Below are positions 6,813 to 11,673 of a stretch of DNA of 11,673 nucleotides, piece by piece. The translations under genes were made by a program, and so were the position numbers. Source of the DNA: an uncultured Oscillospiraceae bacterium (GTDB lineage Bacteria > Bacillota_A > Clostridia > Oscillospirales > Oscillospiraceae); NCBI GenBank assembly GCA_934561335.1, contig CAKTGD010000036.1, positions 1 through 11,673 of the forward strand, given 5' to 3'. The notes under the pieces are model-generated. The model searched no databases. It worked only from the letters and a program-made list of their open reading frames with translations, and was not told where the DNA came from. Each line of letters starts with the position of its first letter. Within the stretch, counting starts at the first letter, position 1.

Positions 6813-9809
6813 TTATTTTGCTGGAATTCTCAGCACTTGGCCTATGTAGATACATGCAGGGTCGCTGATGATATTCCGATTCGCTTCATACAGATCGTTC
6901 CATTTTTCACCGTTGCCATAGAGCATCTTTGCAATGCGATATAAGCAGTCGCCAGGCTGAACAGTATAAGTGGGCAACACGGTTATTTCAGGGCCAGCAG
7001 GCTCTGTGACTTCGGTGGGTGTCTGACTACCCTTGGTCAGACTAGTTGTGATATCATAATGATCAATAATATCAAACTTGGACCAATCTTCCTCGACACC
7101 ACGTTGATATGCAGTAGCGTGGATGCCGTTTCCATCCACTGTTACCATGCTGAAAATCTGCTGAGAATTGTCAGCGCCGTCTTTATGAACCACCGCATAC
7201 TTACCACCGGCTGTTCCCGGCTCAAACGCGTCCAGCTTTTCGCCCAAAGAAGAACAGGTCATATAGGTTGTGCCGCTGCCTATGGGGCAGATTACGTTAT
7301 CCTTGGTTGTGGTACGGATATACTCGTGGTCATGACCGTTCAAATACAGATCCACTTGCAGTTCATCGCACATCTCGGGGATATAGGGATAGTCAGATGG
7401 ATCGTTGAAATTTACAATATATGTACCCACATGAGATGCCATAATCCGCCAGGTTTTGTCCGCTTTCTCATAAACAGTCTTAGCCCACGCGGTTTGCTCG
7501 GTAAAGAATCTTGCTCGGTCAGCTTCAACATCTGCCCCTACCTGACCGGAGTACGGATCTGCGTTGACAAAGACAAAGCATGCATCGCCAACAACACACC
7601 AACCGGTTCCCTCCAGCGGACCGTATTCCAGTTCATTTGGCAGGCTCGTTCGCGCGCCATACTGTTTGTAGAGCAGATCACCGGTATTTTCATGGTTGCC
7701 GGGCAGCAAAATATTTAGCCGGTCAGCCATATAAGTTTCAGCAACGTCGAAGAAGCTTGCCCATTGTGTACTCTTATATCCAGCATCCACAATGTCGCCG
7801 GTATTCAGCAGGAAATCTGGTTGTACCGGTAGCGTATTCACAAACTGTTCCATGGTATTCAGGAAGGGATCATAGCCTTCTGGTTTCTTTGCTTGGAGGT
7901 CACCGTACTGCATGAAAGTAAATGCGCCTGAGGCAGGGAGTGTAGTGAATGTATGGATGTCCCCTCGAACCTCTTTGCCATCATAAATGCCGCCGACCGC
8001 ATACTCGTAGGTAGTTTCCGCAGCCAAACCAGTTATCGTTGCCCAATGGCTCTGGATTTCTTCCCAGCCTTCAGTTAGATAGTGGCGCACACTCTCTCCA
8101 TCAGTAACGTTCCAAGTACTGTCTCCCTTGCCTCTGTACCAAACCTTTGAATCCTTCACTGCGGGATCCGTGATCCAGTTAAAACCTACTTCCTGATATG
8201 TTTCACCCAACTGGCAAAGGACCTCTCTTGGAGTTGCGTCCACAACACCGTCATCAAGTTGCAGCGGCAAAGATGCGGAAATATCGGCAGGAACAGTGAT
8301 TATCTGTCCGTCCACATTAGCAGACACAAAGTAATGGTAGCTGCCGGGATTTTTCAGTGGTAAGACAGCCTGATAGCTATCCTTGTTAACAGTCATCTCG
8401 ACAAAGTCTTTAAAAGTTTTTCCGTCACTATTTTCACCGTAAAAGACTTTTATACTGTCGACCTTTGTGCCTTCGGGAAGTGACAGCCGAGCATGGATTG
8501 TAGCCTGTTCTCCCTTAGCAACCCAGTTCACTACAGGGTCATCGATCAGTAGCACAGGCTGCTTTATCGTCAAATCTGTCAGAATTTCTTCAAGCAGATC
8601 TGGCGCCTTCCCCGCCTTCACAAAACCTGTCAACATAGGATATCCTTGAGCAGAAGTACCAACCCAGCTCCAAATCTTATTAAACTCCCAGCCCAGATTT
8701 TTTTCGTACAGAGACCTACTCATCAAAGTCTCAGTAGAGACCGCCTGAGCAATGGAGCGGTTAGGATGCTCTACGGGTGCATTGCCATTCAGGATTGCAC
8801 CCTCCCAGATATAGTTGTTGGTGATGTTGGTGCCGCTCTCACTCTCCAGTGTGCCAACCAGTCGATCAATATCAGATGCGCCCTCATCTCCACTGACCTC
8901 ACGAATGACGGAAGCCACGTTTCTGAGATAAGTGGCTACTGCGAATGTACCGGCAACACCGCCGGCAGAGGCTTTGCCTCCACTCACCGTGACAGAGCCT
9001 CCAACATAGCAATTTTCTACTGCACCACCTAATATGTTTCCAACTAAACCACCTACTAACGACTTGCCCTTTACCTTCATGTAGGATACACAGTTGCGCA
9101 ACTCACCCTCGCACTTTCCAACTAAGCCACCGACAGCTTCCTTTGCCTTGATGGTACCAGTTGCAAAGCAATTCTCCACAGTGCCAAAGCAAACGCCTGC
9201 AAAAGCACCGCAGGACTTTTTGCCTTCCATCTTCAGGTTAATCAGGCCCAAGTTCCGAATCGTCGGTGTGGTAAGAGTTTCGTTGCCCAGATATCCTACC
9301 AGGCCAGTATATTTGCCGTTTTGACGGCAGATGCGTAGATTAGAGATCGTATGATACTGGCCATCGATCGTACCCATAAACCAACCGTCTGTCTTATCCG
9401 CATTTTCCTTCTTATTGGCAGAGAGCGGCAACATATAGCCATCTGTTTCTTTACCGGATGCCTCTGTGATCGTTTTTCCGATTTTCTTCATCAGTGGCCC
9501 CATGTCTAAATCTGCTGTCAATACGTAATGTCCATTACGCGGGGCATCCGGTTGACCATCACCATTGGTATCAGTAGATTTCCAATTGCCAGACAAATAC
9601 AGCAATTGTTCTGGCGTTTCAATTTCATAGTAGCCTGTTTTTTTGTTGAACAGGGGCGGCTTGGCCCCCAAAGATATCAACGTCTCTGCGTCCCATATTT
9701 CCTCAGTCCACCATCCATTTTCTTCAGCGACGGTGCTTACGGTCAACAGGGACAGTGACATTGCTAAAGCTAAAACCAGTGACACGACCTTTGCAGGGAA
9801 TCTTTTCAT
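6813..9809 (-). CDS. Secreted modular metallophosphatase: GLUG repeats, purple-acid-phosphatase-like core, LysM
   Basis: The 998-residue exported protein begins MKRFPAKVVSLVLALAMS, a signal peptide with likely cleavage after STVA (about 28). GLUG-type repeats fill about 165-300 (GGLVGKCEG, GGLVGNILG, GGVAGTF, with ENCF/ENCY turns), and an Ig-like region lies near 410-510. The Fn3-like N-domain of purple acid phosphatases (about 520-624) is followed by a calcineurin-like phosphoesterase domain (about 630-900): GDLQ (D637), GDIVDAG (D672), GNHE (N705, H706), SHVG (H793) and GHDHEY (H826, H828). A Thr/Pro linker (926-946) leads to a C-terminal LysM (948-996, YTVQPGD to GQVLRIP) for peptidoglycan binding. 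It should hydrolyse phosphoesters or act on nucleotides at the cell wall; the substrate is unknown. The first metal motif has Q639 where many phosphoesterases have His. The start is set by AAAGGAGG (9817-9824), seven bases upstream; an in-frame ATG at 9866 has no such site. Confidence 0.88.
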   Translation of the reverse strand: MKRFPAKVVSLVLALAMSLSLLTVSTVAEENGWWTEEIWDAETLISLGAKPPLFNKKTGYYEIETPEQLLYLSGNWKSTDTNGDGQPDAPRNGHYVLTADLDMGPLMKKIGKTITEASGKETDGYMLPLSANKKENADKTDGWFMGTIDGQYHTISNLRICRQNGKYTGLVGYLGNETLTTPTIRNLGLINLKMEGKKSCGAFAGVCFGTVENCFATGTIKAKEAVGGLVGKCEGELRNCVSYMKVKGKSLVGGLVGNILGGAVENCYVGGSVTVSGGKASAGGVAGTFAVATYLRNVASVIREVSGDEGASDIDRLVGTLESESGTNITNNYIWEGAILNGNAPVEHPNRSIAQAVSTETLMSRSLYEKNLGWEFNKIWSWVGTSAQGYPMLTGFVKAGKAPDLLEEILTDLTIKQPVLLIDDPVVNWVAKGEQATIHARLSLPEGTKVDSIKVFYGENSDGKTFKDFVEMTVNKDSYQAVLPLKNPGSYHYFVSANVDGQIITVPADISASLPLQLDDGVVDATPREVLCQLGETYQEVGFNWITDPAVKDSKVWYRGKGDSTWNVTDGESVRHYLTEGWEEIQSHWATITGLAAETTYEYAVGGIYDGKEVRGDIHTFTTLPASGAFTFMQYGDLQAKKPEGYDPFLNTMEQFVNTLPVQPDFLLNTGDIVDAGYKSTQWASFFDVAETYMADRLNILLPGNHENTGDLLYKQYGARTSLPNELEYGPLEGTGWCVVGDACFVFVNADPYSGQVGADVEADRARFFTEQTAWAKTVYEKADKTWRIMASHVGTYIVNFNDPSDYPYIPEMCDELQVDLYLNGHDHEYIRTTTKDNVICPIGSGTTYMTCSSLGEKLDAFEPGTAGGKYAVVHKDGADNSQQIFSMVTVDGNGIHATAYQRGVEEDWSKFDIIDHYDITTSLTKGSQTPTEVTEPAGPEITVLPTYTVQPGDCLYRIAKMLYGNGEKWNDLYEANRNIISDPACIYIGQVLRIPAK

Positions 9810-9816
9810 TAAACAT

Positions 9817-9824
9817 CCTCCTTT
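9817..9824 (-). promoter_or_regulatory. Ribosome binding site deciding the phosphatase start
   Basis: AAAGGAGG on the - strand lies seven bases before the ATG at 9809. Using this ATG puts the signal peptide (KRFPAK, then a hydrophobic core) at the very N-terminus. The longer frame would add 19 polar residues ahead of it. Confidence 0.85.
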
Positions 9825-9845
9825 GCAGTATGTCTGGTTGTTTTG

Positions 9846-9897
9846 CTCCGATAAGAGTACATTCATCGGATATCGGAGTAAGTTGCGTATTGCAACT
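9846..9897 (-). promoter_or_regulatory. Leader hairpins of the phosphatase mRNA with alternative pairing
   Basis: In the predicted leader, AGTTGC/GCAACT (9881-9886 with 9892-9897) forms a small hairpin with a five-base loop. Next to it, CTCCGATA (9846-9853) is complementary to TATCGGAG (9871-9878). The shorter TCCGAT (9847-9852) can instead pair with ATCGGA at 9865-9870, because ATCGGA occurs twice in tandem. The two forms exclude each other. They lie just upstream of the ribosome binding site, though neither covers it. No known riboswitch class is recognised. Confidence 0.35.
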
Positions 9898-9907
9898 GTA
9901 TGTTTTT

Positions 9908-9937
9908 ATAATAGTCCTCCTTCATTTAGAGCGTCAA
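9908..9937 (-). promoter_or_regulatory. Probable promoter of the phosphatase gene
   Basis: On the - strand, TTGACG (9932-9937) and TATTAT (9908-9913) are 18 bases apart, with five of six matches each to the sigma-A boxes. Transcription would start near 9901 and give a leader of about 90 bases. A better -35 box, TTGACA (9973-9978), has no -10 box at suitable distance. Confidence 0.5.
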
Positions 9938-9984
9938 TTCATGATTCTAACAATTTTTATACAATTTTCTTGTGTCAAACGCTT

Positions 9985-10025
9985 GCACGCACATTTTTGC
10001 GTACTTTTTGCATTTTTTTGCGTGC
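9985..10025. promoter_or_regulatory. Phased T-tracts flanked by an inverted repeat in the divergent region
   Basis: Three T-tracts (9994-9998, 10005-10009, 10013-10019) are centred about 9-11 bases apart, close to one helical turn, which predicts intrinsic DNA bending. They are bracketed by GCACGCA (9985-9991) and its complement TGCGTGC (10019-10025). The block lies upstream of the leftward phosphatase promoter. It could be a regulator site or simply a curved upstream element. Confidence 0.3.
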
Positions 10026-10092
10026 TTTCTTTACGTGAATTCACATGTCTGCGTCATGAACAGCGCTGGCTTGCCGGAGGCAGATTTTTTCC

Positions 10093-10218
10093 ATGTTGGC
10101 GCCTGGGCAACAGCAATTAAAAAGAAAAAAGCGTTGCCTTTCTAAGAATGCTCTGGTAGAATACCCGCAAGAAAAGAAATCTGAAGACTTGAATGTCAAG
10201 GCATGGAGGTGCGCATGA
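10093..10218 (+). CDS. Possible 41-residue small ORF upstream of the MBL gene (weak)
   Basis: The frame begins MLAPGQQQLKRKKRCLSKN and ends VKAWRCA; it is rich in Lys and Arg. GGAGG lies 12-13 bases before the ATG, slightly far. Its TGA overlaps the ATG at 10215 as ATGA. No family is recognised. The candidate promoter at 10134-10162 lies inside it, so both cannot be functional in the simple way. It could be chance or a decayed gene. Confidence 0.2.
   Translation: MLAPGQQQLKRKKRCLSKNALVEYPQEKKSEDLNVKAWRCA
10134..10162 (+). promoter_or_regulatory. Candidate promoter of the MBL-fold gene
   Basis: TTGCCT (10134-10139) and TAGAAT (10157-10162) are separated by 17 bases: a moderate -35 and a good -10 for sigma-A. 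Transcription would start near 10169 and give a leader of about 140 bases that contains tiny ORFs. Confidence 0.45.
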
Positions 10219-10274
10219 TACTGACGAACTGTGCAGATGGCAAGCTTTTGGAAGTGCGCTGCCGCAAACCATAA
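10215..10274 (+). CDS. Possible 19-residue leader peptide before the MBL gene (weak)
   Basis: MILTNCADGKLLEVRCRKP follows GGAGG (10205-10209) at ideal spacing and is stopped by TAA at 10272-10274. The next frame (+1) continues HNAYCEGDKVMLTI and ends in a TGA that overlaps the ATG of the MBL gene as ATGA. Either this is a translated leader, or it is the front of a small protein broken by a frameshift near 10270. No family is recognised. Confidence 0.3.
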   Translation: MILTNCADGKLLEVRCRKP

Positions 10275-10310
10275 TGCATATTGCGAAGGTGATAAGGTGA
10301 TGCTGACCAT

Positions 10311-11180
10311 ATGAGTGAACTTCATATTCTTGATGTTGGGCGAGCAGACTGTACAGTACTGCTTTTGGATACGCCAGATGGTTCTCGCTGTGTAGTGATT
10401 GATGGTGGCGGGAAATTTTATAAAGGGAGACGTCCGCTTTTAGAATTTCTGACTGGACGTGGTATTAATACTATTGACTTGTTAATTCTGACGCATTTGC
10501 ATCAGGATCATTTTGGCGGCTTTGTCCACTTAGTTGATAAAATTGCTGTACGAGAGGCAGTTGCTCCTTGTGGAGATCTTCAATTTGCTGATTGTGTGTA
10601 TCCGGTGTTTGGGACTCAGGAATACTATCGAGAATACCACAAATTTTTCCAGTATTTGGAACGCTCTGGCGCTAAGCTGCTTTCATCAATAGAATGTGCT
10701 GAGAGGATATTTCGCTTTGGGGATTATATGCTGGAATGCCTGTATCCGCTGAAAAACAGTACCATGCGTTCCGTAGTATATGCAATGGCACTGTGTGATC
10801 AAAATCTGACTGAAGAATCAATGAAATGGGCGTTAGATATTCATAAGCAAACTTGTAATGAAGACAGTAGCATTTGGCTACTTAAAAGAAATGAAGAAGA
10901 TTTAGCCCTGTTTGCGGGAGACAGTACAGATGAGACTCTCCGCGCAGCATTGTGTGGACACATTATAACCCCCCACCTCCAAAAATTATCTCACCATGGC
11001 ATTAACTCTCGCTATTTTTCGGAGTATGTTCAAAAAATTCTGAAGCCTCAAATTTTAGTAGTCAGCGTGGATGAAAAAAATTATAATGAGGACATGAATA
11101 CACAGATTGCCGCACTATGTGCTGCTGGCAAATCTAATGCTCATTATACATTTCAAGGAGATTTAACGATTCAAATTTGA
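10311..11180 (+). CDS. Metallo-beta-lactamase-fold hydrolase, ComEC hydrolase-domain-like
   Basis: The 289-residue soluble protein begins ILDVGRADCTVLL, the counterpart of the DVGQGD stretch that opens the MBL domain of ComEC/Rec2. It has the full metal motif THLHQDHFGG (H62, H64, D66, H67), a likely bridging aspartate in FAGDST (D204) and LSHHG (H228/H229), matching the PHHG motif of ComEC. NEDSSIWLL (183-191) also fits that clade. No signal peptide or membrane segment is present, so it is a stand-alone cytoplasmic hydrolase, possibly acting on nucleic acid or a phosphodiester; the substrate is unknown. A TAA six codons upstream leaves the ATG at 10311 as the only usual start; AAGGTG (10294-10299) is a weak, rather distant ribosome binding site. 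The gene is clearly more AT-rich than the peptidase operon, which suggests transfer from elsewhere. Confidence 0.85.
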   Translation: MSELHILDVGRADCTVLLLDTPDGSRCVVIDGGGKFYKGRRPLLEFLTGRGINTIDLLILTHLHQDHFGGFVHLVDKIAVREAVAPCGDLQFADCVYPVFGTQEYYREYHKFFQYLERSGAKLLSSIECAERIFRFGDYMLECLYPLKNSTMRSVVYAMALCDQNLTEESMKWALDIHKQTCNEDSSIWLLKRNEEDLALFAGDSTDETLRAALCGHIITPHLQKLSHHGINSRYFSEYVQKILKPQILVVSVDEKNYNEDMNTQIAALCAAGKSNAHYTFQGDLTIQI

Positions 11181-11320
11181 GTAGCAAATGGTCTGCTAAA
11201 GGCTCGAGAGAATTAGAGGCGTTTTGTCTGCTACAGTTCAGAGTGCAGATTGCAATACTTGCGTGTGCACCACCAGAGACATATGGATGAATACTACGCT
11301 TTCTAAAAATTAATAAAAGC
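11181..11320. other. Spacer between MBL stop and terminator
   Basis: About 140 bases without a credible gene. A 62-codon - strand frame reaches into the MBL gene and has no family resemblance. Confidence 0.4.
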
Positions 11321-11365
11321 AAGAAACAGGTGGGTTATCTTTTTCGGATAACCCACCTGTTTCTT
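11321..11365. terminator. Bidirectional-type terminator, 19-bp perfect stem
   Basis: AAGAAACAGGTGGGTTATC (11321-11339) pairs exactly with GATAACCCACCTGTTTCTT (11347-11365) around a seven-base loop. The + side ends GTTTCTTATAT and the - side continues TTGCTTTTATT, both U-rich. It lies 140 bases past the MBL stop and could also serve a leftward gene beyond the window. Confidence 0.7.
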
Positions 11366-11481
11366 ATATCAAGGCTTTGACAATCACGGTATAAATGAGT
11401 CGTCTGCTTCGCAGGCGGCAGATGCGAGGGCACTTAACCTTTCCATATCGCGGGGTTTCAGACATGCAAAAGAGCTCAAAC
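11366..11481. other. Non-coding stretch between terminators; possible small RNA
   Basis: No protein family is recognised. A short hairpin CGTCTGC-TTC-GCAGGCG lies near 11400-11416, and the stretch runs into the strong + strand terminator after it. It is thus bounded by terminators on both sides, an arrangement seen with independent small transcripts. TTGACA near 11375 and TATAAA near 11390 are only 7 bases apart, so no good promoter supports that reading. Confidence 0.2.
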
Positions 11482-11547
11482 GCAAGGGGCGGCATCTGCC
11501 GCCCCTTTTTCATGGCCAGAAACACTGCTGGCCGCCCCTTGCTTTTA
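11482..11547 (+). terminator. Intrinsic terminator with two competing right arms
   Basis: GCAAGGGGCGGC (11482-11493) can pair with GCCGCCCCTT (11498-11507), giving a 10-bp stem, ATCT loop and TTTTT tail, a classic terminator. The same left arm is also fully complementary over 12 bases to GCCGCCCCTTGC (11531-11542), which is followed by TTTTA. A smaller GGCCAG/CTGGCC pair (11514-11519 with 11528-11533) lies inside. No gene directly ahead of it is recognised. Confidence 0.7.
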
Positions 11548-11673
11548 CGTTTCGTCCAAGAAACTCAAATTTTTTTAGTCAAAATTACCAGAGGCGCTGT
11601 CCGTTTCTGACGGACAGCGAAAAAAGCTGCATTTTCTGAAATCAGCCAATTTGTCCGTGTATCAAACACATTC
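11548..11673. other. Window edge with a 9-bp hairpin
   Basis: CGCTGTCCG (11595-11603) and CGGACAGCG (11611-11619) form a perfect stem with a seven-base loop. The + side is followed by AAAAAA and the - side has no T-tract, so it is not a standard terminator. No gene is recognised up to the end. Confidence 0.4.

Noticed and set aside
9810..9866. N-terminal extension of the phosphatase from the ATG at 9866
   Set aside because: No ribosome binding site ahead of it; it places 19 polar residues before the signal peptide, while the ATG at 9809 has AAAGGAGG at ideal distance.
9973..9990. Catabolite-response (cre)-like sequence around AAACGCTTGCA
   Set aside because: The outer TG and several consensus positions are missing; match too weak.
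11374..11396. TTGACA and TATAAA as a promoter
   Set aside because: Boxes are only 7 bases apart; a functional sigma-A promoter needs about 16-18.
11395..11610. 71-codon + strand frame
   Set aside because: It runs straight through the terminator hairpins at 11482-11542 and has no family resemblance.

Overview
The window looks like chromosomal DNA of a gut-type Clostridia bacterium (Bacillota, probably Oscillospiraceae-like). This is inferred from strong AAAGGAGG-type ribosome binding sites, a near-consensus sigma-A promoter, the IS21/IS1182 remnants, and a peptidase set typical of peptide-fermenting anaerobes. No RNA gene and no CRISPR array was seen.

Left edge (1-970): insertion-sequence debris. 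The right end of an IS21-family element, with a decayed istB on the + strand, stops at about 669. It sits inside the 5' part of an IS1182-family transposase gene on the - strand, so this is a nested insertion. A strong + strand terminator follows at 938-968. No gene is recognisable between 969 and 1409.

Centre (1410-6430): a tight four-gene - strand operon. It runs from a TTGACT-N17-TATAAT promoter (6402-6430) through a sodium:solute symporter, an M29 aminopeptidase, an M20 tripeptidase (pepT) and an M24 Xaa-Pro-type aminopeptidase. Junctions are 76, 14 and 1 nt. The three peptidases have complementary specificities, so the operon probably imports a solute and degrades small peptides to free amino acids in the cytoplasm. 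The long + strand frames opposite these genes are antisense shadows.

6431-6812: non-coding, with a perfect 17-bp inverted repeat and a 15-codon stretch faintly like CsoR/FrmR regulators.

6813-9937: a 998-residue secreted modular phosphatase on the - strand, with signal peptide, GLUG-type repeats, a purple-acid-phosphatase-like Fn3 domain, a calcineurin-like catalytic domain and a C-terminal LysM. Its likely leader mRNA has hairpins with alternative pairings. The divergent region to the next gene carries phased T-tracts and an inverted repeat.

10093-11180 (+): a chain of tiny, possibly decayed, overlapping ORFs leads into a visibly more AT-rich metallo-beta-lactamase-fold protein resembling the hydrolase domain of ComEC. 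The last 490 bases hold three strong hairpins, one with two competing right arms, and no convincing gene.

Nothing here amounts to a clear new system. The points most worth a second look are the modular LysM-anchored phosphatase and its leader, the mini-ORF chain before the MBL gene, and the switch-like terminator pair near 11482-11542.
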